Positions 1-7,642 of a DNA stretch of 64,000 nucleotides are shown here, in pieces. The translations under genes were made by a program, and so were the position numbers. The stretch is from Microvirga flocculans ATCC BAA-817. Lineage in GTDB: Bacteria > Pseudomonadota > Alphaproteobacteria > Rhizobiales > Beijerinckiaceae. Numbering within the stretch: the stretch's first letter is position 1; each line of letters begins with the position of its first letter. Where the stretch lies: NCBI RefSeq assembly GCF_000518665.1, contig NZ_JAEA01000001.1:248001-312000 (forward strand), written 5' to 3'. The notes beneath the pieces were generated by a model. It made no database searches, was not told the DNA's origin, and saw only the letters and a program-made list of their open reading frames with translations.

Positions 1-140
1 TTCCGGGGACCCTTCGATGCTTCGCGGGATGGCTAGGCAGGCCGGTCGAGTTTGGCTACTTTATTGCAAGATCGCGGTGAGAGCCGCCGAACCGGCGCGA
101 CCGGGACTTTTGTCCTTCCCATAAGGAATTACGATACAAG

Positions 141-524
141 ATGTCAGTCCAGCAACTGATCGAGACCGACAGGGCCTTCAACGAGATGGCCCAGAGGGAA
201 GGAACCGGAAAGGCCTTCATCGCCTATGCCGCCGAGGATCCGGTGCTGATCCGGCCCGGCCAGATGCCGCTTCTCGGGCGGGGGCCCTTCGTGGAGGCCT
301 TTTCCCAGGTGAAGGGCGCGGTCCTCGCCTGGGAGCCCCTCAGGGCGGACATCGCCCGCAGCGAGGACCTCGGCTATACCTTCGGCCGGTACCAGGTCCG
401 CGAGAACGGCGCGGTCACGGCTCACGGGGTCTATGTGAGCATCTGGAAGAAGCAGCCCGACGGATCCTGGAAATTCGTCCTCGACGGGGGCGGTGCGACG
501 CCGGAGGAGGTCCGGGCGCCGTAG
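141..524 (+). CDS. NTF2-like / DUF4440-type small protein
   Basis: A 127-residue protein with the look of the NTF2/SnoaL superfamily (DUF4440-like): an N-terminal helix (VQQLIETDRAFNEMAQREG), a pocket-forming middle, and a C-terminal strand with the typical motif VSIWKKQPDGSWKFVLDGG. Members of this fold act as small enzymes or ligand-binding proteins; the substrate here cannot be told. There is no signal peptide. An AAGGA sequence lies 13 bases before the ATG, which is a long spacing. It stands alone, convergent with the M50 protease gene, with a dispersed repeat between them. The family call is fairly safe; the function is unknown. Confidence 0.7.
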   Translation: MSVQQLIETDRAFNEMAQREGTGKAFIAYAAEDPVLIRPGQMPLLGRGPFVEAFSQVKGAVLAWEPLRADIARSEDLGYTFGRYQVRENGAVTAHGVYVSIWKKQPDGSWKFVLDGGGATPEEVRAP

Positions 525-548
525 ACCGTCCCAGAGCTGTTTCCTCTT

Positions 549-626
549 GCGTGGAATCATCTCCTTTCTTCGGCGTCCCGCACTTTTTAACGGCGAACCG
601 GATCCATCTGGCCGGCAAATACTCTA
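549..626. repeat. Dispersed 78-bp repeat, copy 1
   Basis: This stretch aligns without gaps to 9472-9549. Both contain AACGGCGAACCGGATCCA (589-606 and 9512-9529) and end in CTCTA. The last three bases (624-626) are the TAG stop of the minus-strand M50 protease gene, so the gene ends exactly at the repeat edge. A related sequence in the opposite orientation sits at 17697-17746. Confidence 0.75.
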
Positions 627-1733
627 GGCATAGGTTTTCCGGTTGCGGAAGCGCCAGTCGGGGCGGACGCTGCGGACCATCATCATCTCGCCCACATTCT
701 CCGGGGTGAGGATGCCCACGAGGCGCTGGCCCGCGTCGAGCACCAGCAGCGCCGGGGCCTTGGACTCGGTCAGGAGGGTGAGGGCGGCGTCGAAGGGCTG
801 CCAGTCCAGAACCGTCGGCAGGTCGCGCTTCATGACGTCGAGCACGGGCATCGCCGGGCCGCCCTCGCGCAGGGCCACGATCAGGCCGTCGCGGGTCAGG
901 AGCCCCCGCGGATAGCCCGAGCCGTCCACCACGGGAAATTCCTTCTGCGAGGTGCGCAGCATCAGGTCGACCGCGTCGTCCAGGGTCGAGGCGGTGGTGA
1001 GCACTTCGACCGGGCTCACCATGCCCGCGCGCACCGGCAGCCCCGAGGTCGCATCCTTGAAGGCCACATGCTGGGATTCCGCCGTGGCCGAGAGATAGAT
1101 GAAAAGGCCGATGACGATGAGCATCGGGTTCACGAAGAGGCCCGCCAGCGCGAACAGGAAGGCCGCGCCCTGGCCGATCCGGGCGGCGATCCGGGTCGCC
1201 TCCGCGTGGTCCATGCGCATGGCAAGCAGCGCGCGCAGCACCCGCCCGCCATCCATGGGAAAGGCGGGGATCATGTTGAAGACGACGAGGAAGATGTTGG
1301 CGGCGGCAAGCCGCGCCATGAGCCCGGCCTGGGGGTTCTCCAGGGCGGTCGTGGCGGCGGTGCCGAGGTTGACGCCCAGCGCGAGAACGATCAGGCCCGC
1401 GATGACGACGTTCACGGCAGGCCCCGCGACGGCTACCAGGAGCTCCTCGCGCGGGTTCTCGGGGATCCGCTCCAGGCTCGCCACGCCGCCGATGGGCCAG
1501 AGCGTCACTTCCGGCGTCTTGATGCCGAAACGCCGCGCCGTGAGGATGTGCCCGAATTCATGCGCCACCACGCAGGCGAAGAGCAGCACCATGAACACGA
1601 CGCCGTCGAGCGCCGCCGCCCGCCCGCCGACCTGCCACTGCGCCGCGCCGATCCAGATTAGGAACAGCAGAAAGGTCACATGCACGCGCACAACGGTTCC
1701 GGCGATGCGGGCGATGGGAAAGGACCAGAGCAT
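624..1733 (-). CDS. Site-2 protease family (M50) membrane metalloprotease with paired CBS domains
   Basis: A 369-residue intramembrane zinc protease of the SpoIVFB-like M50 group. The zinc motif HEFGH lies in the second membrane segment (VVAHEFGHILTA), and the second metal motif is NMIPAFPMDGGRVLRALL. Several hydrophobic segments make up the first 230 residues. The C-terminal 120 residues form two CBS domains (SPVEVLTTASTLDDAVDLML and later PTVLDWQPFDAALTLLTE), which usually sense adenosine nucleotides. The open frame reaches to 2024, but conserved sequence starts at the ATG at 1733 (MLWSFPIARIAG). Substrate unknown. Divergent from the ArsR gene, with about 230 bases between starts. Confidence 0.9.
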   Translation of the reverse strand: MLWSFPIARIAGTVVRVHVTFLLFLIWIGAAQWQVGGRAAALDGVVFMVLLFACVVAHEFGHILTARRFGIKTPEVTLWPIGGVASLERIPENPREELLVAVAGPAVNVVIAGLIVLALGVNLGTAATTALENPQAGLMARLAAANIFLVVFNMIPAFPMDGGRVLRALLAMRMDHAEATRIAARIGQGAAFLFALAGLFVNPMLIVIGLFIYLSATAESQHVAFKDATSGLPVRAGMVSPVEVLTTASTLDDAVDLMLRTSQKEFPVVDGSGYPRGLLTRDGLIVALREGGPAMPVLDVMKRDLPTVLDWQPFDAALTLLTESKAPALLVLDAGQRLVGILTPENVGEMMMVRSVRPDWRFRNRKTYA

Positions 1734-1903
1734 CGAAAACTCCAACGGGCTTCCGATCTTCAAGGTAGAACGGAACGGGCAGGTTCGGAAGTCGGGGAAG
1801 CCCCGTACCCGGCCTTCGAAGGACAGGTCGCAGCATCGCCCTCTTGAAACGACATGGCCGGCGGCTCTTCCAGCGGGATCGTTGTGCGGCTGAGCATTCC
1901 TCC

Positions 1904-1958
1904 TTGACATACACATAACTCGTTGGTTATTGATCAGACCAATAACCAACGAGTTATG
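1904..1958 (+). promoter_or_regulatory. arsR-type promoter with perfect 19-bp inverted-repeat operator
   Basis: A consensus -35 TTGACA is at 1904-1909, with a -10-like TTATTG at 1927-1932 (17-bp spacer). A perfect inverted repeat with 19-bp arms (1914-1932 CATAACTCGTTGGTTATTG; 1940-1958) and a 7-base spacer covers the -10 region and ends 7 bases before the ArsR ATG. The position fits an autorepression operator bound by the ArsR protein encoded directly downstream; that is inference. Confidence 0.8.
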
Positions 1959-1965
1959 GATTGCG

Positions 1966-2289
1966 ATGTCCAAGTCCCACGAAATCCTTTTCCGAGCACT
2001 CGCCGATCCGACGCGGCGAGCCATTTTCGAGCGGCTGTGCCAGGACGGAGATCAGACGGTGGCGGCCCTGACGGCCAGGGCCAAGGTCTCGCAACCGGCT
2101 GTCTCAAAACACCTCGGAGTGCTGAAGCAGGCCGGCCTCGTGCGTGACCGCCACGAAGGCCGCCAGACGCACTACACTGCGCAGCCCGGAGCCCTGGCCC
2201 CGCTGGTCGACTGGACAAGCCGAATGGCCGGCTTCTGGCAAAGCCGTTTCGACGATCTCGAAGATCTGCTGAAAAGGATGGACCAATGA
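1966..2289 (+). CDS. ArsR-family winged-helix transcriptional regulator
   Basis: A 107-residue DNA-binding protein. It opens with the ArsR/SmtB signature ILFRALADPTRRAIFERL, followed by the helix-turn-helix (VAALTARAKVSQPAVSKHLG) and wing (LVRDRHEGRQTHYTAQ). No metal-binding cysteines are present, so this is the non-metal subgroup found upstream of SRPBCC genes. The ATG at 1966 is chosen because the domain starts there and the operator palindrome lies just upstream; an in-frame ATG at 1930 would fall inside the palindrome. Its stop overlaps the next start (ATGA), so the pair is translationally coupled. It probably represses its own operon. Confidence 0.9.
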   Translation: MSKSHEILFRALADPTRRAIFERLCQDGDQTVAALTARAKVSQPAVSKHLGVLKQAGLVRDRHEGRQTHYTAQPGALAPLVDWTSRMAGFWQSRFDDLEDLLKRMDQ

Positions 2290-2717
2290 ACGAAATGGTG
2301 ACCGAAACGCGCTCCGTCATCGTCGAACGGGAGATGCCTCACCCGCCGGAAAAAATCTGGCGTGCGCTCACCCAGCCGCATCTGATCGCGGAGTGGCTCA
2401 TGAAGAACGACTTTGAACCGGTCCTGGGCCACCGTTTCAATCTTCGTGGAGATTGGGGCGGCGTGCTGGATTGCGAGGTTCTTGCCGTCGAGCCGAACAG
2501 GACGCTGTCCTACACCTGGAATTTCACGCACGATGACGCTGCCTTCAATCTGAGGAGCGTGGTGACCTTCACTCTGACCCCAACAGGCACGGGGACTCTC
2601 CTGCGCATGGAGCAGGTAGGCTTCCGGCCGGATCAGAAGCAGGCCTACGGAGGTGCCAAGATGGGGTGGCAGGGGTTCCTCGCGAATCTGGAGCAGGTCT
2701 TAGCGCGGATCGGTTGA
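2286..2717 (+). CDS. SRPBCC / AHSA1-like domain protein
   Basis: A 143-residue START-fold protein of the AHSA1 (activator of Hsp90 ATPase homologue 1-like) group. Typical elements are the N-terminal strand with PPEKIWRALTQPHLIAEWL, the central WGGVLDCEVLAVEPNRTLSYTW, and the C-terminal helix (GWQGFLANLEQVLARI). The fold makes a hydrophobic ligand cavity; the ligand is unknown. It overlaps the ArsR stop by four bases. ArsR-SRPBCC pairs are common in bacteria, and the SRPBCC protein is usually the controlled product. Confidence 0.88.
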   Translation: MNEMVTETRSVIVEREMPHPPEKIWRALTQPHLIAEWLMKNDFEPVLGHRFNLRGDWGGVLDCEVLAVEPNRTLSYTWNFTHDDAAFNLRSVVTFTLTPTGTGTLLRMEQVGFRPDQKQAYGGAKMGWQGFLANLEQVLARIG

Positions 2718-2773
2718 AGGCCGTAAGGCGGGTCGTCCGGATCTGCTTCGGCTCATCGTCGGAGGAAGTCACA

Positions 2774-3001
2774 ATGAACTGTAACAACTGGATTCGGCAG
2801 GGCCACCGATGGCTGTCGATCGCTTTCACGGTGACCGTCGTCGCCAATTTCGTCGCCCGTTGGTGGGGCGAACCTCCTGCCCTGGTGGTTTACTCGCCAC
2901 TTCTCCCGCTGTTCCTTCTCCTGCTCACCGGCCTCTACATGTTCGCGTTGCCGTATGCCATCAAACGGCGCAGCGGACGACGTATTATCTTACAGAGGTG
3001 A
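2774..3001 (+). CDS. Small two-helix membrane protein
   Basis: A 75-residue protein with two hydrophobic segments (WLSIAFTVTVVANFVARWW and a leucine-rich LLPLFLLLLTGLYMFALPYA) and a basic C-terminus (KRRSGRRIILQR). The ATG at 2774 is preceded by GGAGGAAG (2761-2768), a good ribosome binding site; the frame is open further upstream but without such a signal. It follows the SRPBCC gene by 56 bases and precedes the DUF1801 gene by 5, so it probably belongs to the same operon. I do not recognise a named family. Confidence 0.7.
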   Translation: MNCNNWIRQGHRWLSIAFTVTVVANFVARWWGEPPALVVYSPLLPLFLLLLTGLYMFALPYAIKRRSGRRIILQR

Positions 3002-3006
3002 ACGGA

Positions 3007-3489
3007 ATGTCCGACAGCACATCCGGCACCTCGGCGAAGGTCGCAAGAAAGACCACCACCAAATCGGCTACTGAAGTCGTCCTCCTTTCAGGCGGCAACC
3101 CTCAGATCGCCAAGGGATATGGCGAGGCCCCCGTGCAGGCCTACATCGCCGCCATGCCTGGCTGGAAGAGCGACCTTGGGCATCGCCTGGATGAGATTAT
3201 CGTGCGTACCGTCCCCGGTGTGCGCAAGGCGGTCAAATGGAACTCGCCTTTCTATGGGGCCGGCGCCGCAGACCCGGAAAGAGGGGGTTGGTTCCTTAGT
3301 TTCCGGTGTTTCACGAAGTACGTAAAAGTGACTTTCTTCCGCGGCGCGTCGCTGCGTCCACTTCCGCCAGGCGAATCCAAGCACAAGGAGGTCCGCTACC
3401 TCGACATACGCGAGGATGACCGGTTCGACGAAGCTCAGTTTGCCGATTGGGTGAAGCAAGCGAGCCAATTGCCCGGCGAGCGAATGTGA
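3007..3489 (+). CDS. DUF1801 domain-containing protein
   Basis: A 160-residue protein. After a Lys/Thr/Ser-rich N-terminal stretch of about 30 residues comes a DUF1801 domain: VQAYIAAMPGWKSDLGHRLD, then VPGVRKAVKWNSPFYG, then an aromatic-rich sheet (GWFLSFRCFTKYVKVTFF). DUF1801 proteins often occur next to ArsR/SRPBCC genes, as here. The biochemical role of the family is not established. The start lies 5 bases after the preceding stop. Confidence 0.85.
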   Translation: MSDSTSGTSAKVARKTTTKSATEVVLLSGGNPQIAKGYGEAPVQAYIAAMPGWKSDLGHRLDEIIVRTVPGVRKAVKWNSPFYGAGAADPERGGWFLSFRCFTKYVKVTFFRGASLRPLPPGESKHKEVRYLDIREDDRFDEAQFADWVKQASQLPGERM

Positions 3490-3736
3490 ACGGACAGTGC
3501 CGAGCAGGTGCATGACGAGAGCGGACGCCGATGCGAGTAAACGCGTCAGGCCTTGCCTTCAATGCGGGTCCGCATCCGCCCGCTAGGGTAGGATGCGTCT
3601 CGTTGCGCGCGCGAATTCGAATGCCGCCCAAGCAAGAAGTTCAAGCCAGGGGCCGCCTGTCCGTTTCGTGAAACGAGACGGACGTTGTGTCTAGATCCGA
3701 TCCGCACATGACACTTGAGCAGTCGCTGCGCTTCCC
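3490..3736. other. Gene-free interval with one hairpin
   Basis: No plausible coding frame. At 3659-3683 there is an 11-bp stem (GTCCGTTTCGT, loop GAA, ACGAGACGGAC) with one G-U pair. It is not followed by a clear T-run. It may end transcripts from the DUF1801 operon, but this is weak. Confidence 0.4.
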
Positions 3737-3768
3737 AAAACGACAATGCCCGGCACAAGGCCGGGCAT
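3737..3768 (-). terminator. Rho-independent terminator of argG
   Basis: A 9-bp stem (ATGCCCGGC 3746-3754; GCCGGGCAT 3760-3768). Read on the minus strand it is followed shortly by TTTT (plus 3737-3740). It lies 25 bases after the argG stop. Confidence 0.75.
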
Positions 3769-3792
3769 CCACGCAAAGACGTCGCTTCTTTC

Positions 3793-5025
3793 TTACAGCC
3801 CCAGCTTCTTCTTGCGCTGGGCGAGTGTACGCAGGCGGAGCGCGTTGAGCTTGATGAAGCCCGCGGCATCCCTGTGGTCGTAGGCCACCGCGCCTTCCTC
3901 GAAGGTCACGAGGTCCTGGTCGTAGAGCGTGTAGGGGCTCTGGCGGCCGATGAGATGGACGCCGCCCTTGTAGAGCTTGAGCGTCACTTCGCCGGTGACG
4001 AATTCCTGGGACTTGTCGATGAGGGCCTGCAGCATCTCGCGCTCCGGCGAGAACCAGAAGCCGTTATAGATGAGCTCGGCGTATTTCGGCATGAGCTCGT
4101 CCTTCAGGTGCGCCGCGCCCCGGTCGAGGGTGATCGACTCGATGCCGCGATGGGCGAGGTGAAGGATCGTGCCGCCGGGGGTTTCGTACATGCCGCGGCT
4201 CTTCATGCCCACGAAGCGGTTCTCGACGAGATCGAGGCGGCCGATGCCGTTGATGCGGCCGAGCTCGTTGAGCTTCGCGAGAAGATCGGCGGGGCCCATC
4301 TTCTTGCCGTCGATGGCGACCGGGTCGCCCTTGAGGAACTCGATCCTGATCACGGTCGGCTTGTCGGGCGCGGACTCGGGATCGTTCGTGCGCGAATAGA
4401 CGTAGTCCGGCACTTCGAGCGACGGATCCTCCAGCACCTTGCCTTCGGAGGAGGCGTGCAGGAGGTTGGCGTCGACGGAGAACGGAGCCTCGCCGCGCTT
4501 ATCCTTGGCGATCGGGATCTGGTGGGCCTCGGCAAACGCGATGAGCTGCTCGCGGGAGCGCAGGTCCCATTCGCGCCAGGGGGCGATCACGGTCACGTCG
4601 GGCTTCAGGGCATAATAGCCGAGCTCGAACCGCACCTGGTCGTTGCCCTTGCCCGTCGCACCATGGGCCACCGCATCCGCGCCGACCTTCTCGGCGATCT
4701 CGATCTGCTTCTTGGCGATCAGCGGGCGGGCGATGGAGGTGCCCAGCAGATAGAGGCCCTCGTACTGCGCGTTGGCGCGGAACATCGGGAACACGTAATC
4801 GCGCACGAATTCGTCGCGCAGGTCCTCGATGAAGATGTTCTCCGGCTTGATGCCCAGAAGCTCGGCCTTCTTGCGCGCCGGCTCCAGTTCCTCGCCCTGG
4901 CCAAGATCGGCGGTGAAGGTCACCACCTCGCAGCCATAGGTGGTCTGCAGCCATTTGAGGATGATGGAGGTGTCGAGGCCGCCGGAATAGGCGAGCACGA
5001 CCTTGTTCACGCGCTTCTCAGCCAT
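3793..5025 (-). CDS. argG: Argininosuccinate synthase
   Basis: A 410-residue enzyme joining citrulline and aspartate with ATP to give argininosuccinate, the penultimate step of arginine synthesis. The N-terminal PP-loop ATP site is clear ([18 protein letters not shown]), followed by [16 protein letters not shown] and, near residue 125, [15 protein letters not shown]. Length is as expected. The open frame extends upstream to 5163, but the conserved start is [16 protein letters not shown] at 5025. It is a single-gene transcript with its own terminator. Confidence 0.97.
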   Translation of the reverse strand: MAEKRVNKVVLAYSGGLDTSIILKWLQTTYGCEVVTFTADLGQGEELEPARKKAELLGIKPENIFIEDLRDEFVRDYVFPMFRANAQYEGLYLLGTSIARPLIAKKQIEIAEKVGADAVAHGATGKGNDQVRFELGYYALKPDVTVIAPWREWDLRSREQLIAFAEAHQIPIAKDKRGEAPFSVDANLLHASSEGKVLEDPSLEVPDYVYSRTNDPESAPDKPTVIRIEFLKGDPVAIDGKKMGPADLLAKLNELGRINGIGRLDLVENRFVGMKSRGMYETPGGTILHLAHRGIESITLDRGAAHLKDELMPKYAELIYNGFWFSPEREMLQALIDKSQEFVTGEVTLKLYKGGVHLIGRQSPYTLYDQDLVTFEEGAVAYDHRDAAGFIKLNALRLRTLAQRKKKLGL

Positions 5026-5290
5026 AGCAAAGTTTCCAAGGAGTGAGGGTGCCAGCGACTTAGAACATCGGACCCGAAAGGGGAAGCCACTTTTGGATTC
5101 GCCCGATGGCCCCGGGCCCATGCTCTTCTGGCAGGAGGTCATGGCGGGCAAGCGGCCCGGCATGCTCCAGGCGCAGCCCTGGCTAGATTTCGATGGGGTG
5201 CCATAACTTAAGGGAATGATTTAGGGCGCCAAGAGAGCCAAAAGGTGCCTCGGGCCATTCTCTCCGGGGCTTCCGTAGCGGGAAGCGTTC

Positions 5291-5920
5291 ATGCAGCGTC
5301 AGCCGATTCTCGAATTCTGGTACGAGTTCGCCTCCACCTATTCCTATCTCGCCGCCATGCGCATCGAGGCGCAGGCCAAACAGGCCGGGGTGCAGCTCCT
5401 GTGGCGGCCGTTCCTGCTGGGGCCGATCTTCAAGGCGCAGGGCTGGGACACCTCTCCCTTCAACCTCTACCCCGCCAAGGGCCGCTACATGTGGCGCGAC
5501 ATGGAGCGGGAGGCGGTCCGGTTCGGGCTGCCCTTCTACCGTCCCAAGACCTTTCCGCAGAACGGCCTCCTCGCCGCCCGGGTCGCCCTTCTGGGCACCG
5601 ACCGCGGCTGGACCCCGGCCTTCACCAAGGCGGTCTACACGGCGCAGTTCGCCGAGTGCCGCGACATCGCCGATCCGCAGGCGATCGCCGGGATCCTCAC
5701 CGGTCTCGGGATCGAGGCCGAGGCCGTCCTCGCCGAGGCGCAGGGCGAGGCGAACAAGACGCGCCTGCGCCGGATGGGCGACGAGGCCCAGTCGCGGGGC
5801 CTCTTCGGGGCGCCGACCTTCTTCGCCGAGGACGGGGAGATGTTCTGGGGTAACGACCGTCTGGAGCAGGCCCTCGACTGGGCCGTGACCCAGGCCCGCC
5901 GCGCGGAATGGCCCGGCTGA
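5291..5920 (+). CDS. 2-hydroxychromene-2-carboxylate isomerase-like (DsbA/GST-kappa fold) protein
   Basis: A 209-residue thioredoxin-fold protein. The N-terminus (ILEFWYEFASTYSYLAAMRI) matches the HCCA isomerase group: the Ser-containing loop replaces the CxxC of DsbA. The C-terminal GLFGAPTFFAEDGEMFWGND carries the cis-Pro loop. HCCA isomerase acts in naphthalene breakdown using glutathione, but many homologues are general glutathione-dependent proteins, and no aromatic-degradation genes are near. The next gene, a transporter, starts 85 bases downstream in the same direction. Confidence 0.85.
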   Translation: MQRQPILEFWYEFASTYSYLAAMRIEAQAKQAGVQLLWRPFLLGPIFKAQGWDTSPFNLYPAKGRYMWRDMEREAVRFGLPFYRPKTFPQNGLLAARVALLGTDRGWTPAFTKAVYTAQFAECRDIADPQAIAGILTGLGIEAEAVLAEAQGEANKTRLRRMGDEAQSRGLFGAPTFFAEDGEMFWGNDRLEQALDWAVTQARRAEWPG

Positions 5921-6005
5921 TCCCGCCTGCCGCCCCATCGCCATTGCCTGACAGCACGCAGCATGCCCGGCGGCCCGCGCCGGAGCTTTTGAGGATAACC
6001 GTTTC

Positions 6006-7301
6006 ATGTTGATGCAGAACGACCTGGCCGACCGCAGGAAGCGCCTGAAATCGATCCTCGGCGGGTCGGCGGGCAATATGGTCGAGTGGTACGACTGGTA
6101 TGTCTATTCGGCCTTCACGCTCTATTTCGCGCCGATCTTCTTTCCCAAGGGCGACCAGACGGCCCAACTCCTGAACGCGGCCGCCGTCTTCGCGGTCGGC
6201 TTCCTCATGCGGCCCATCGGCGCCTGGATCATGGGCATCTATGCGGACCGGAAGGGCCGCAAGGCGGGCCTCACCCTCTCGGTGACGCTGATGTGCACGG
6301 GCTCGCTCATGATCGCCGTCACGCCCGGCTACGAGAGCATCGGCGTCTTTGCTCCCATCGTCCTGGTCCTTGCCCGTCTCCTCCAGGGCATCAGCGTCGG
6401 CGGCGAATACGGCGCCAGCGCCACCTACCTGAGCGAGATGGCGGGCAAGAGCCGGCGCGGGTTCTTCTCCAGCTTCCAGTATGTCACGCTCATCTCGGGC
6501 CAGCTCCTCGCCCTGGGCGTGCTGCTGATCCTGCAATTCGTCCTGCCCGAGCGGGATCTGGAGGCCTGGGGCTGGCGCATTCCCTTCTTCATCGGCGGCG
6601 TGCTCGCCGTCCTCGTGTTCTACCTCCGGCGGGGCCTCGCCGAGACGCAATCCTACAAGAACGCGCAGAAGGCCGAGGTGCCGCGCTCCAGCGGCCTGGC
6701 GCTTTTCACCAAGTACCCCCGCGAGGCCTTCACGGTCATCGCGCTCACCGCGGGCGGCACGCTCGCCTTCTACGCCTACACCACCTACCTGCAGAAATTC
6801 CTGGTCAACACCTCGGGCTTCTCCCGCGAGACGGCGAGCCAGGTGACGGCGGCCGCGCTGTTCTTCTTCATGCTGCTGCAGCCGGTGGCGGGCTCCCTGT
6901 CCGACCGCATCGGCCGCAAGCCCCTCATGGTGGGCTTCGGCGTCCTGGGCGTGCTCTTCACCTACCTGATCTTCTCCACACTTGCCGGAACGAAGGACCC
7001 GTTCATGGCCTTCGGCCTGTCGCTGGCGGCCCTGGTGATCGTCACCGGCTACACCTCGATCAACGCCGTGGTGAAGGCGGAGCTGTTCCCGGCCCATATC
7101 CGGGCGCTGGGCGTCGCGTTGCCCTATGCCATCGCCAACACGGTCTTCGGCGGCACGGCGGAATACGTCGCGCTGTGGTTCAAGCAGGCCGGGATCGAGT
7201 ACGGGTTCTTCGTCTACGTGACGGTGATGATCGGCCTCTCTCTCGTGGTCTACCTGCGCATGAGGGACACGCGCGACCACAGCCTGATCCACGAGGACTG
7301 A
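6006..7301 (+). CDS. MFS transporter, metabolite:H+ symporter (MHS) family, alpha-ketoglutarate permease-like
   Basis: A 431-residue inner-membrane carrier with about 12 hydrophobic segments. Family marks are the N-terminal GNMVEWYDWYVYSAFTLYFA, the loop motif GIYADRKGRKAGL between helices 2 and 3, RLLQGISVGGEYGASATYLS, and the second-half loop GSLSDRIGRKPLM. MHS members such as KgtP and proline/betaine carriers move organic acids or zwitterions with protons. The sequence looks closest to KgtP, which is inference. GAGGATAA gives a ribosome binding site 11 bases before the ATG. Confidence 0.88.
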   Translation: MLMQNDLADRRKRLKSILGGSAGNMVEWYDWYVYSAFTLYFAPIFFPKGDQTAQLLNAAAVFAVGFLMRPIGAWIMGIYADRKGRKAGLTLSVTLMCTGSLMIAVTPGYESIGVFAPIVLVLARLLQGISVGGEYGASATYLSEMAGKSRRGFFSSFQYVTLISGQLLALGVLLILQFVLPERDLEAWGWRIPFFIGGVLAVLVFYLRRGLAETQSYKNAQKAEVPRSSGLALFTKYPREAFTVIALTAGGTLAFYAYTTYLQKFLVNTSGFSRETASQVTAAALFFFMLLQPVAGSLSDRIGRKPLMVGFGVLGVLFTYLIFSTLAGTKDPFMAFGLSLAALVIVTGYTSINAVVKAELFPAHIRALGVALPYAIANTVFGGTAEYVALWFKQAGIEYGFFVYVTVMIGLSLVVYLRMRDTRDHSLIHED

Positions 7302-7322
7302 GGCCCTCCGGGGCTGCACCAG

Positions 7323-7347
7323 GCCTCCCCGGCCCGGCCGGGGAGGC
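7323..7347 (+). terminator. Terminator-like hairpin after the MHS transporter
   Basis: A perfect 11-bp GC-rich stem (GCCTCCCCGGC, loop CCG, GCCGGGGAGGC) 21 bases after the stop codon. The following bases are GCAAATCC without a T-run, so it may be a weak terminator or an mRNA end-protecting hairpin. Confidence 0.5.
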
Positions 7348-7431
7348 GCAAATCCTTGAAAGTCTTGTGATCCGGGCCCGATTGGGATAAGAGAACCCCC
7401 ATCCTACAGGACATTGACGGTCAACGTTGTG

Positions 7432-7456
7432 TAAGGGTGCGCCTGACGCGCCCTTA
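7432..7456 (+). promoter_or_regulatory. Hairpin in the upstream region of rpsA
   Basis: A 10-bp stem (TAAGGGTGCG 7432-7441; CGCGCCCTTA 7447-7456) with one G-U pair and a 5-base loop, about 187 bases before the S1 start. If transcribed it would be part of the S1 leader. S1 synthesis is autoregulated in E. coli through its leader, but whether this hairpin takes part here is unknown. Confidence 0.45.
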
Positions 7457-7642
7457 TGACGCCCGGTAAGTCCTTGAGGAACAAGCGTTTCCATCCGTCG
7501 ATGATGCGCCGGCCTGCTCGAGGAGAGCAGCATGCCTCGGACATGGCCCTCAAGGGGCGTCCTGAGGCAGCGGCGGCTGGGAACGGCCCGTTAACACGAG
7601 CCGCCGGCGTTGCCCCTTCGATAGGGCCATTCAGGAGAACCT

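Larger units (their letters stand above)
7302..7642. other. Intergenic region: hairpins and rpsA leader
   Basis: No credible gene. Contents: a GC-rich hairpin at 7323-7347 just after the transporter, a TTGACG at 7414-7419 that could be a -35, and a hairpin at 7432-7456. The remainder is probably the long 5' leader of rpsA. Confidence 0.5.

Noticed and set aside
1..140. Possible gene end at the window start
   Set aside because: No open frame continues from the left edge with a recognisable protein; treated as upstream sequence of the NTF2-like gene.
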